Position numbers and translations under genes: made by a program. The notes below the pieces were generated by a model. That model ran no database searches and was not told the DNA's origin. It was given only the letters and a program-made list of their open reading frames with translations. Of a DNA stretch of 44,859 nt, positions 31,627-38,513 are shown piece after piece. The number at the start of each line of letters is the position of its first letter. Position 1 is the stretch's first letter. Location of the stretch: IMG/VR virus record IMGVR_UViG_3300032084_002426, positions 1-44,859 of that record; one strand, 5' to 3'. The DNA is from a virus.

Positions 31627-32384
31627 TATTTTTCCCACCAAAGTATGTCGAGGGTTATGTCATTCGAGGCACTCGGGGACACGACTAATATGTAATCAGT
31701 ATTTGCTTTCAATGTCCCAGCTAATTCCACGGCGGGGTTACTTGAGGACTGCCCTGGAGAACTTGAAGCTCCGGTTTGCGTCACAGATAAAATAGTCCCT
31801 CCCGTATATGTAGCCCCAGTGAATCTAGAAAACTCGAGGCCGTCGTCAGAGTAATTCCTATTCCTGTTTAAAACAGAGCCCTGTACCCCCTCATCAGTTA
31901 TGGTTGGGGCTTCTATTAGAGTGTAAGTGGTTTTTAACGTAGAGGTTTTCCCTGTGGTGAAGTTCAAAGGGTTCCCCCCCACTCTCCACAAGGCGACCAA
32001 GTCATCGGACTGGTCTTCAAGCAGGGTCGACAGGAAATAAAGATCGCCTGATTCTTCTAATCTTTCGAGTCTTGTATTTTTTGGTTTTACATTATTATTC
32101 ACGCTAATAATGGCGGTGTCCCCAGAGTCAGCACACCTGGCATAGTGGATAGTCAAAGCGGACGCGGCGTAAGAGGTTAAAATCCCATCGTTGCTACTTG
32201 GCCTATAAACTCTTTTTGCCTGGGTGAGTTCGGCCTCTCCTGGCTGGCTTTCCCCAGACCAAAGCCTTACGTCTGAGCCTCCAGAAAGGCCGTCGTTCTG
32301 TTCATCTAACCAAGCGGAAATATCCTCCCCGGCAGAAGATATCGGGGTCCAATTCTGGCCATCAAGGCTATATTGATTATTCAT
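31626..32384 (-). CDS. structural protein of the connector block, possibly decoration
   Basis: 252 residues with Ser/Thr/Asn-rich composition and aromatic beta-like stretches (MNNQYSLDGQNWTPISSAG at the start, NTDYILVVSPSASND near the end), typical of virion surface proteins. It sits between an adaptor-like and a head-closure-like gene. No family recognised. Confidence 0.45.
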   Translation of the reverse strand: MNNQYSLDGQNWTPISSAGEDISAWLDEQNDGLSGGSDVRLWSGESQPGEAELTQAKRVYRPSSNDGILTSYAASALTIHYARCADSGDTAIISVNNNVKPKNTRLERLEESGDLYFLSTLLEDQSDDLVALWRVGGNPLNFTTGKTSTLKTTYTLIEAPTITDEGVQGSVLNRNRNYSDDGLEFSRFTGATYTGGTILSVTQTGASSSPGQSSSNPAVELAGTLKANTDYILVVSPSASNDITLDILWWEK

Positions 32385-32872
32385 AGGTTACCACCCCCAA
32401 TAATAGGAGATTTTGTTTTAAACATGCGGCCGGTATCAGCATTCTCCTCCGAAGCTTTTTGATCTGAAAAAATGTCAAGCAAATCATTGTAATAAGAAAC
32501 TAAATCAGCCAAGCTTTGATACTCGGTAGAGTCTGCTCCACCATCGAGCTTTTTAATTCTCATTTCATTACCAAGCTGGGCGACAACCCTTTTTATTGCT
32601 CGGCAAACCGCAGAAGCCTCACCGTATGTATCTATTAAGTCTGAAAGTACAGCGTCGCTAATAGATAAGGTCTCAACTTCATAATCATCCGCAGTTGCTG
32701 CACTTGTTACTTCGGTAGATTTGTACTCCCCAGTGTCTGCCTGCAAATATGCTGTTTGGCTAACCGGGCTTTCTGGTAAAGAAGCGGAATCACTTACCTC
32801 AGCAAAAGAGATAAATCCGGGAGGGTCAGCAATTTTAATCCTTAAATCAAAGATTTGGTCTTGTGTAGCCAT
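32381..32872 (-). CDS. putative head-tail adaptor protein, first gene of the tail operon
   Basis: 163 residues (MATQDQIFDLRIKIAD...). A helical centre with SDAVLSDLIDTYGEASAV and LADLVSYYNDLLDIF resembles small helical adaptors that dock under the portal. The ATG is only 5 nt from the -10 box of the promoter at 32878, and there is no real Shine-Dalgarno, so a leaderless message is predicted. Confidence 0.55.
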   Translation of the reverse strand: MATQDQIFDLRIKIADPPGFISFAEVSDSASLPESPVSQTAYLQADTGEYKSTEVTSAATADDYEVETLSISDAVLSDLIDTYGEASAVCRAIKRVVAQLGNEMRIKKLDGGADSTEYQSLADLVSYYNDLLDIFSDQKASEENADTGRMFKTKSPIIGGGNL

Positions 32873-32877
32873 GCCTT

Positions 32878-32906
32878 ATCATAAAATATTTTAAGTTTTT
32901 TGTCAA
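32878..32906 (-). promoter_or_regulatory. late promoter of the tail operon
   Basis: On the - strand: TTGACA (32906-32901), a 17-nt AT-rich spacer and TATGAT (32883-32878). This is close to the sigma70 consensus. The -10 is followed by AAGGC and then the ATG, so transcription should start at or beside the start codon. Confidence 0.75.
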
Positions 32907-32912
32907 AAGGGG

Positions 32913-32941
32913 TTGAATTACTAGCAAGGTTGGTTTATATT
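32913..32941 (+). promoter_or_regulatory. promoter of the + strand accessory island
   Basis: TTGAAT (32913-32918), a 17-nt spacer and TATATT (32936-32941). The spacer contains ACTAGCAAGGTTGGTT, nearly the same as in the promoter at 14621. It lies back-to-back with the tail promoter; the two -35 boxes are 6 nt apart, so they could compete or share a regulator. Confidence 0.7.
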
Positions 32942-32951
32942 TAGATCATCA

Positions 32952-33179
32952 ATGATGAGCGGCAACGCTGCGAAGGATGAAAAGGTGGGAAAAACCCAAA
33001 TCGAAGAAGAATTAATCACAGTAAAGAACTTCCGTGCTTCCTGGGAAAACACGGATCTGACGGCAACTATACCGGCTTATTCGGCAGAGGAAGTTTACGG
33101 GATGTGTGGGCTGTTTTACTTCGACCAAGAGGGCAAAGGGGAAATGCCTTGCCCCGTTTATGTAGAGGAGGTTGAGTAA
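32952..33179 (+). CDS. island gene 1: hypothetical protein, 75 aa
   Basis: Starts at ATG 32952 (MMSGNAAKDEK), about 10 nt after the -10 box, so its leader is very short or absent; an alternative ATG is 3 nt further on. A small acidic protein with a possible beta core (EEVYGMCGLFYFDQEGKGEM). Not recognised. Confidence 0.45.
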   Translation: MMSGNAAKDEKVGKTQIEEELITVKNFRASWENTDLTATIPAYSAEEVYGMCGLFYFDQEGKGEMPCPVYVEEVE

Positions 33180-33180
33180 T

Positions 33181-33369
33181 ATGGACGATAAAGTATTTTA
33201 TGGTTTTTGCGAAACGCTGTTTACAATTGTTGTCACTGAAATTGAAGAACAAAAAGCCCTCTCTTTGGCTTCCCGGGAAAGGATAATGAAACGTTTGTTC
33301 CAAGGGGTGAGTGAGGATATAACCTGGCCGGTGCAACAACGTCTATTTAGAGAAAGGATCATCCGTTAA
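33181..33369 (+). CDS. island gene 2: hypothetical protein, 62 aa
   Basis: I use ATG 33181 behind GAGGAGG at good spacing, not the upstream TTG. The product is helical and charged (MDDKVFYGFCETLFTIVVTEIEE). Function unknown. It starts one base after the stop of island gene 1. Confidence 0.5.
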   Translation: MDDKVFYGFCETLFTIVVTEIEEQKALSLASRERIMKRLFQGVSEDITWPVQQRLFRERIIR

Positions 33370-33399
33370 GAATAATATCATATAAGGAGGTTGGCAAAG

Positions 33400-33843
33400 A
33401 TGCCTGAAAAAATCAAAAAGATCCCCGGCCCAACGGCAAAAGACCGGGCGGGCTTCCTGAAAAGAGTAATGGACAGTCGGAATTTAACCAGACACGGAGC
33501 AATCCGATTGCTGGCCAAAGAAGCGGGAGAGCGGGACGAAAGCACCACCCGCCGGTTTTCTGCTGAGTCGACCCAGAACCACCGGGACTGTCCGTTTTCG
33601 CTCTGGAGACTGTGGCATTTGGTCTTATTTAAAGAAGATGTCCTTGGCTCTGGGCCTAGGGGCCAAAGATACTCCGGTAATGTAGGGGTGGAAACTGCGA
33701 GGATTGAAATTTACTGTCCAAGCTGTGGCAATTATATCGATCAGGAAATCGAGGTATATAAAATTGAGGATATCGTCTCTTTACAGTCCCGTCTGTCAGA
33801 GTTAGAACGTGAAAATCTTCAACTAAGAGGGAATACCCTATGA
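33400..33843 (+). CDS. island gene 3: zinc-ribbon coiled-coil protein, possible regulator
   Basis: About 147 residues from ATG 33400 behind AAGGAGG. The N-terminal half is basic and may hold an HTH-like fold (GFLKRVMDSRNLTRHGAIRLL). The centre has YCPSCGN, half of a zinc ribbon, and the C-terminus is a leucine-heptad helix (IVSLQSRLSELERENLQL) expected to dimerise. This plan suits a DNA-binding regulator of the island or of a host target, but no family is known to me. Confidence 0.5.
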   Translation: MPEKIKKIPGPTAKDRAGFLKRVMDSRNLTRHGAIRLLAKEAGERDESTTRRFSAESTQNHRDCPFSLWRLWHLVLFKEDVLGSGPRGQRYSGNVGVETARIEIYCPSCGNYIDQEIEVYKIEDIVSLQSRLSELERENLQLRGNTL

Positions 33844-33962
33844 ACCGCCGAGACATAGCAATTTACAATTTTTGGATACTTGTTAAAGAGTTCGGAGAGC
33901 GAAACCGATTTTCGTTTCTTTCGATCATCGGGAAAAGGAAAGCCTTTCGGGCTAAGAGGTAA
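33840..33962 (+). CDS. island gene 4: small basic protein, 40 aa
   Basis: Overlaps the previous stop as ATGA and reads MNRRDIAIYNFWILVKEFGE, with a basic C-terminal end (GKRKAFRAKR). Translational coupling is the main support. Function unknown. Confidence 0.4.
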   Translation: MNRRDIAIYNFWILVKEFGERNRFSFLSIIGKRKAFRAKR

Positions 33963-33965
33963 AGA

Positions 33966-34127
33966 ATGATTTTGTCAGATCAGATTAATAAGGATACTGC
34001 GAAAGCAACCAATCTATTTCGTAGGGCCACTGGCCATTTTAAACGGGCAAATATCACCATGGAAAATTATCTTCAAGAGATAGGAGAGCCGACATGCAAA
34101 AGCAGAAGCAAAAAGGTTAAGTCTTGA
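33966..34127 (+). CDS. island gene 5: small basic protein, 53 aa
   Basis: ATG 33966, three bases after the previous stop and behind AGAGGTAAAG. The product (MILSDQINKDTAKATNLFRR...) is basic at its C-terminus. It runs over the first bases of the next gene by about 33 nt. Not recognised. Confidence 0.4.
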   Translation: MILSDQINKDTAKATNLFRRATGHFKRANITMENYLQEIGEPTCKSRSKKVKS

Positions 34128-34431
34128 AGTTTGGCGATATCTTAGGGACCATCCAGACATAGGATATAAGGAGGATCTTCCGGATATTCTATACTCGCAA
34201 ATACGCGACCTTTGCGCTTGCTGTCCTCTTTGCCAGTACGACAAAGTTGAGGGAGACTCAGACTGCATGTTGTGCCCTCTTTACTTCTACGACAATAAAT
34301 GTGCCGGAGGTGAATATGCAACATGGTCGCGCTGCCTTTCTGGCAGGGGAAGGCGTGAATCGGCAGCAAAGATAGTCAAGATGATCGAGGACTGGGACAT
34401 AGGAGATAGGCAGGAACGCTTCGGAGGGTAA
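34094..34431 (+). CDS. island gene 6: conserved cysteine-rich phage protein, frame disrupted near the start
   Basis: The frame from about 34084 to 34431 encodes KAEAKRLSLEVWRYLRDHPD followed by CACCPLCQYDK, CMLCPLY and a Trp/Arg-rich end. I recognise it as an uncharacterised phage family with the layout 'M.K.EAKR.SL..WRYL..HP..', then a cysteine cluster that should bind zinc. No start codon is in that frame. The ATG at 34094, with a GGAGAG site, is one base out of frame: adding one base after the ATG gives the expected M-T-K-A-E-A-K-R start. A sequencing deletion or real inactivation both fit. Confidence 0.55.
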
Positions 34432-34473
34432 AAGGATGGACGAAATCCAAATTGAAGTTAAAGGAGAAAGGTT

Positions 34474-34641
34474 GTGAAGCAAACGAAATTTGATGAGATT
34501 TTAGCAGCGCACGAGCTGTGGCTTAATACAGAAGGGCGTGAAGGGGCTCGTGCCAACCTGATCGATGCCAACCTGAGCGGTGCCAACCTGATCGGTGCCG
34601 TCCTGAGGGGTGCCGACCTGAGTAAAGACGTGGATATCTGA
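34474..34641 (+). CDS. island gene 7: short pentapeptide-repeat protein
   Basis: GTG 34474 behind AAGGAGAAAG. The N-terminus (KQTKFDEILAAHELWLNTEG) is the usual lead-in of phage pentapeptide proteins, followed by GARANLIDANLSGANLIGA, VLRGADLS. About five A(N/D)LxG coils are present, then a stop. At 55 residues it is short for a stable right-handed beta-helix (usually 8 or more coils), so it may be a truncated or minimal member. Confidence 0.65.
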   Translation: MKQTKFDEILAAHELWLNTEGREGARANLIDANLSGANLIGAVLRGADLSKDVDI

Positions 34642-34701
34642 GATAGGAAGGAACTATATCATACTGTATTCTTTTCAATCAAAATATAAGGAGTTATTGA
34701 A

Positions 34702-34845
34702 ATGGTAAAAGTAATAGGTGTTATTTTAATCGTCGGGGTGTTTTTTCTTAGCGGCTGCAAGAAGGAGCAAGAAGAACCGGTTCATGTGGAAAGAGCCTTA
34801 AAGTATTCCGAATTTGACGATGCTGGCGGGTTCTACGGGATTTAA
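34702..34845 (+). CDS. island gene 8: small phage lipoprotein, 47 aa
   Basis: ATG 34702 behind AAGGAG. A hydrophobic signal (VIGVILIVGVFFLSG) ends in a lipobox LSGC, with Cys 19 the lipidated residue. The mature part is about 29 residues and charged (KKEQEEPVHVERALKYSEFD). Such tiny phage lipoproteins can block infection by related phages by binding a receptor (for example T5 Llp), so superinfection exclusion is a reasonable guess. Its stop codon lies in a long inverted repeat. Confidence 0.75.
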   Translation: MVKVIGVILIVGVFFLSGCKKEQEEPVHVERALKYSEFDDAGGFYGI

Positions 34846-34884
34846 GCTTTTGGCCCCGGGTTATATCGGGGCCAAAAGCTTAAA
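34841..34884. repeat. 18-bp perfect inverted repeat at the end of the lipoprotein gene
   Basis: TTTAAGCTTTTGGCCCCG (34841-34858) is exactly repeated in reverse complement at 34867-34884 around GGTTATAT. It includes the stop codon of the lipoprotein gene. No T run follows on either strand outside the stem, although T-rich stem bases could serve. It may be a terminator of unusual form, an mRNA-stabilising hairpin, or a protein site. Confidence 0.7.
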
Positions 34885-34930
34885 GTCATGGATAGCCGGA
34901 AGCCATATATTTTAAAGGAGGCGATATTAC

Positions 34931-35200
34931 ATGATTTATGCTCCTATAGTAGTTAAAAAAGAGTCGGTGGATAGGGTGCGGATAAAGCGTTCTGTTGAGT
35001 TAGAAAAATATCATTTCTTCTTATTGGTTATTCCTGGGTTAGAAATAGATATAGATGAAGCAATAGAGTATAATAAGGAATCTTCTTTGGGGTGGATTTA
35101 TTCTAGCTTTTTTCTCACAAAAGGCTTCGAAAATCTTCCCCCGGAATTCACTTGTTATATTGTGGGCGAATCAGAAGAGGATAAAGGACGTCAAATATGA
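34931..35200 (+). CDS. island gene 9: hypothetical protein, 89 aa
   Basis: ATG 34931 behind AAAGGAGG. The sequence (MIYAPIVVKKESVDRVRIKR..., IPGLEIDIDEAIEYNKE) looks like a small soluble alpha/beta domain. Not recognised. Its stop overlaps the next ATG. Confidence 0.5.
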   Translation: MIYAPIVVKKESVDRVRIKRSVELEKYHFFLLVIPGLEIDIDEAIEYNKESSLGWIYSSFFLTKGFENLPPEFTCYIVGESEEDKGRQI

Positions 35201-35640
35201 ATATTGAAGAAATGGTTCTTGCTATAGTAGCAAGTACGTTAGTGGGCCTGTTGGTAAGATTCACTGTCGTAACCTTTCTAACAGCGGAGGGGGGAAACTC
35301 TGTCAGGAAAAGGAAAATCTACATATCCGGGCCGATAACAGGTGATCCTAATTACAGGAAGGTTTTCAATTATTACGAAGAGGCTGTGAGAATTAAATTT
35401 CCTGAGGCTGAGATTCTTAACCCTGTTACCTTCTGTGCTGATATCCCCGATGGGTCAAGGTGGGAAACTTACATGGACCGGTGCCGCATTGTCCTCCGCG
35501 AGGAGGCCACAGATATCTTTATGATCCCAGGGTGGACAAACAGCCGAGGAGCGCAGGAAGAGTTTGAAATATCACGTTTCTTGAGATTGGGGAGGGTTTA
35601 CTCCTCCGATCTAGGGCTGAATGAGACGGTGATCTTATGA
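35197..35640 (+). CDS. island gene 10: DUF4406 protein with N-terminal membrane anchor
   Basis: 147 residues. From residue 41 it matches DUF4406: RKIYISGPITG, then ILNPVTFCADIPDGS, YMDRC and PGWTNSRGAQEEFEI. DUF4406 belongs to the nucleoside 2-deoxyribosyltransferase-like group, and the conserved Glu in 'GA..E...A' is replaced by Glu in GAQEEFEI. Family members I know begin at the K-x-YISGPITG strand. Here about 36 residues with a membrane helix (LAIVASTLVGLLVRFTVV) are fused in front. The protein should be tethered to the inner membrane with its catalytic-like domain in the cytoplasm. Confidence 0.72.
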   Translation: MNIEEMVLAIVASTLVGLLVRFTVVTFLTAEGGNSVRKRKIYISGPITGDPNYRKVFNYYEEAVRIKFPEAEILNPVTFCADIPDGSRWETYMDRCRIVLREEATDIFMIPGWTNSRGAQEEFEISRFLRLGRVYSSDLGLNETVIL

Positions 35641-36290
35641 GAACGATAAGGGAATCATATTTAATTCAAAGACGGGCTATAGGGATCATGGCTATGGCGT
35701 TAGGGGCCCTATTGATATTGGGGGCTCAGACGGGAGGGGCTTCCCCTATAGGGGTGAGTATCTCGTCTTACGCCTGGGCAAATGACCACGCAATATTCGA
35801 CGCTGTTCTAGCTATCTGCGGGTCGTTTTTGATCTTCTATTCCGGGTTTGACACGACGGATAATGTGATTACAAGTCTGGCCGGGGTTTCCTTTATCCTG
35901 GTAGTCTTATTCCCGTGCATTGGCGGGAATGGATACACCTTTCTTTTCCTGTCTCCAAGGACCACAAGCATCATCCATGGTGGGGCGGCGGCGGTAGGGT
36001 TTGCTTTGCTTGGGCACATGTCTTTAGTACAATTCCCTAAATCAAGCGGTGAAGAAACAGAGAATAAACGGGCCAGGAACATAGTATACCGAACCTGCGG
36101 GGTAATTATCTTTGCTTCAATTGGGGCCATCGGCATTATAACGATAATTCCAGGGGCCAGAGAATACACAGACAAGATCCGGCTGTTCCTGTCTCTTGAA
36201 TTAATCATCCTTGGAGCCTTTGGGATATCCTGGTTGACAAAAGGGCAATCAATTTTCCCAGACGAAAAGGAGAAAGAAGATCTCTCTTAA
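35637..36290 (+). CDS. island gene 11: polytopic membrane protein
   Basis: 217 residues with about six membrane segments (for example IGIMAMALGALLILG, IFDAVLAICGSFLIFYSG, LAGVSFILVVLFPC, IIFASIGAIGIITIIPG). The pattern SISSYAWANDHAIFDAVL followed by FYSGFD recalls an uncharacterised family of bacterial inner-membrane proteins. It overlaps the DUF4406 gene as ATGA, so the two are probably made together and may work together at the membrane. The terminator at 36326 follows. Confidence 0.65.
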   Translation: MRTIRESYLIQRRAIGIMAMALGALLILGAQTGGASPIGVSISSYAWANDHAIFDAVLAICGSFLIFYSGFDTTDNVITSLAGVSFILVVLFPCIGGNGYTFLFLSPRTTSIIHGGAAAVGFALLGHMSLVQFPKSSGEETENKRARNIVYRTCGVIIFASIGAIGIITIIPGAREYTDKIRLFLSLELIILGAFGISWLTKGQSIFPDEKEKEDLS

Positions 36291-36325
36291 TTTTATTCCG
36301 GATGTGACCTTTACACTGAATAAAA

Positions 36326-36347
36326 GAGCCCGCCTTTCGGCGGGCTC
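36326..36347 (-). terminator. terminator of the head operon (bidirectional hairpin)
   Basis: GAGCCCGCC and GGCGGGCTC form a perfect 9-bp stem with a TTTC loop. On the - strand TTTTATTC follows, so it ends the head operon that stops at 36372. On the + strand the T stretch is poor, but the stem probably also stops island transcription. Confidence 0.85.
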
Positions 36348-36371
36348 TACTTAATATGATAATGAAAAAGA

Positions 36372-37628
36372 TTAAGCGTCAGTAGGAAGAGTAATTTCCA
36401 CGATGTACCCCTTCCCAGAAGTACCGCCAGAGTATGAACCTCCGAGGAAATCCTTTATCCAAACCCCGTTAACCCTATACCACATCCGCTCCTCAGTGGA
36501 AGCTTGTAATACTGAGCCTTGACCAGTTTCAAGGGTAAGACCTCGCTTGTTCATTACAAACAAAGATTCATAAGGTACATAAAGATAAGCTATCCCCTCA
36601 GTTACACCAGGGAAAGATACTTCTTCTTTTCCGTAAGTGTAACCATCCATAATACCTCTGTCATATTCAACGATAGTGCTGATAGGAAGAGACTGGAGGT
36701 TCATGGTTGATAAAGATCCGGTGGCACCGCCTATTGTCAACTGTCCAGAAAGCACTCTCTCAAGATCCCACCGGTTCGCGGAATTGCAAAGTAAGTACAT
36801 TTCATTTGTAACAATCTTTCGATTAGTCTGTGGGTCTTCCAGGGCCACCAGTTTTTTCACAGCTTTACGGATCGTATTATACATAAGCACATCATAAGTG
36901 GCATCCGAGGTAGTATCCGCTGCCTGCTTCTGAGCAGAATCAAAAGTTGTAGCGACAATTTGGCCTATGATGGCTGCGTTTCTAGCGTCAACATCAGCAT
37001 CAGCAGCGGCCTGGTTGACCTTAGCGATTGTGTGTACCTTATTGAACAACAGATTTTCAAGGGTGTCTTTCCATCCAACAGCCTTTATAGTCTGGACGAA
37101 AGAATCAGTGCCGCCGAGTTTCTGCTGAATGAGATTTACACCGTCGTTAGTCCCGGAAATTTCGCCCATAACTGCAACATATCTGTAGAAATAGTTGACA
37201 TTTACCGTTTGGTCGGAATCAGGATCGTTGATTTCCGTGGCAAACATGGAGGTTAAATCACCACCATCCTCGTCCCTTCTGGTAATGTCAAGATACATAG
37301 CGCCGATTAAGGCCTCTATTGCGGTTTGCCCTGGATATTGCGCCGCATTTAGCTTCTTTGTGTCTTCCTTTTTCAGCTTATACCCTTCCCCGTTGGCTTT
37401 AATCAGTTTCTGTAACTGCTCTATGTCAGCCATAACCTTTGCTTCGCCAGCGGAGCCGTTATACACGGCCTGGGCGGGGATCAATTCGATCCTACCGATT
37501 GATTTTGCATCATGGGAGGACAGATTTTCCTTTGCGGAACCCGTAAACATATTAACGAGCTTAACCTGTCGCTCGTTCACTTTCTTTTCCGCCAGAGTCC
37601 TGGCGTTAATAACTCTAATTTTAGACAT
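36372..37628 (-). CDS. putative major capsid protein
   Basis: 418 residues. Position (after protease-scaffold and cement protein, at the end of the head operon with its own terminator) and composition fit an HK97-fold capsid protein: a helical N-terminal arm, an alpha/beta middle with AKVNQAAADADVDARNAAI, and a C-terminal beta part (GVTEGIAYLYVPYESLFVM). I cannot confirm the fold by sequence. A GGGG-type ribosome site precedes the ATG. Confidence 0.72.
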   Translation of the reverse strand: MSKIRVINARTLAEKKVNERQVKLVNMFTGSAKENLSSHDAKSIGRIELIPAQAVYNGSAGEAKVMADIEQLQKLIKANGEGYKLKKEDTKKLNAAQYPGQTAIEALIGAMYLDITRRDEDGGDLTSMFATEINDPDSDQTVNVNYFYRYVAVMGEISGTNDGVNLIQQKLGGTDSFVQTIKAVGWKDTLENLLFNKVHTIAKVNQAAADADVDARNAAIIGQIVATTFDSAQKQAADTTSDATYDVLMYNTIRKAVKKLVALEDPQTNRKIVTNEMYLLCNSANRWDLERVLSGQLTIGGATGSLSTMNLQSLPISTIVEYDRGIMDGYTYGKEEVSFPGVTEGIAYLYVPYESLFVMNKRGLTLETGQGSVLQASTEERMWYRVNGVWIKDFLGGSYSGGTSGKGYIVEITLPTDA

Positions 37629-37644
37629 TCAAATACGCCCCTTA

Positions 37645-38019
37645 TTAAGCGGAGATCAAATCGGCATTGCGATTGACCAGAACCAAGATCACACCCTCAG
37701 TGGTTTTTACAGTCTGGAGTGTGCCAACGAGATAATCGGCAGCAGCGGAAGTATCAGAGAAATCCCCTGTAGCGGGGTCCCAATACACCGGATTATTCAC
37801 CGTATCGAAAGTGTCAGAACCGGATAAAAGGTTACTCGTTTGCAAAAGCAGATTGTCGGCGTTATGGAACGACCCGATTTCGCCAGATACAATCGCTTCG
37901 TCAGCAATCAGACACATCCCGTTAATCACAGTGAATTCATACTGGGCCAAGTCGGCACCAGTAGAATTGTTTAAGCGGACATGATCCGCTTTCTCTTTTT
38001 GAATATAAACAGAACCCAT
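37645..38019 (-). CDS. capsid cement or decoration protein (DUF2190)
   Basis: 124 residues. HVRLNNSTGADLAQYEFTVI near the N-terminus and DYLVGTLQTVKTTEGVILVL near the end match the DUF2190 layout seen next to phage capsid genes. These proteins form small beta barrels that stabilise the shell. Confidence 0.75.
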   Translation of the reverse strand: MGSVYIQKEKADHVRLNNSTGADLAQYEFTVINGMCLIADEAIVSGEIGSFHNADNLLLQTSNLLSGSDTFDTVNNPVYWDPATGDFSDTSAAADYLVGTLQTVKTTEGVILVLVNRNADLISA

Positions 38020-38030
38020 TAAAATCCTCC

Positions 38031-38513
38031 TTACAGAACGACTGGGCCGGAAGCCTCAGCGGGTTTCTCGCCAGAATCCGTGATCCGGTTGTAATCCGAA
38101 TCCTTATTCGCCAAATCGGAAGCGAGTTTTTTGAAAATCTCGGATTCCTTTACCTCGTTGATTTTCTCTTCGGTAAGCTCACCATCTCCGAGAAGAGTTG
38201 AGGCAAAATCCCTGGCATGGTTTACCGCACCAGTTTCTTTGTTGGTTTTGGGGCCGAAAAACTCAGTCATCTTAGCCTCTCTCACGCTTTCAGCGTTAGC
38301 CTTTTTCTCTTCAATGAGCCCTGTTATGAAATCGATGGGATCAATCTCTCCACAGAGCTTCTTGACGCGGCCAAAGGAGGACAGCATTTTACTCTGGTCC
38401 TCTGTAATAATTTGATCACTCAAGCCAAGGGACTCGGCAATCTCAGGAAGAGTTACCTCGGCGTTGGTCTTGAGTGTTTTCAGAGTCGCGAGGACTTCTG
38501 CTTTTTTACTCAT
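38031..38513 (-). CDS. nested in-frame scaffold protein from an internal start
   Basis: Inside the protease-scaffold gene, GAAGGAGATATT lies directly before ATG 38513 (MSKKAEVLATLKTLK). That is one of the best ribosome sites of the late region. Starting there would give a separate 160-residue, helical, charged scaffold, as in the lambda C/Nu3 arrangement. It is in the same frame as the parent gene, so no other explanation is needed for the site. Confidence 0.5.
   Translation of the reverse strand: MSKKAEVLATLKTLKTNAEVTLPEIAESLGLSDQIITEDQSKMLSSFGRVKKLCGEIDPIDFITGLIEEKKANAESVREAKMTEFFGPKTNKETGAVNHARDFASTLLGDGELTEEKINEVKESEIFKKLASDLANKDSDYNRITDSGEKPAEASGPVVL

Noticed and set aside
36234-36265. 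Promoter at TTGACA 36234
   Set aside because: No acceptable -10 lies 16-18 nt downstream, and no gene follows on that strand.
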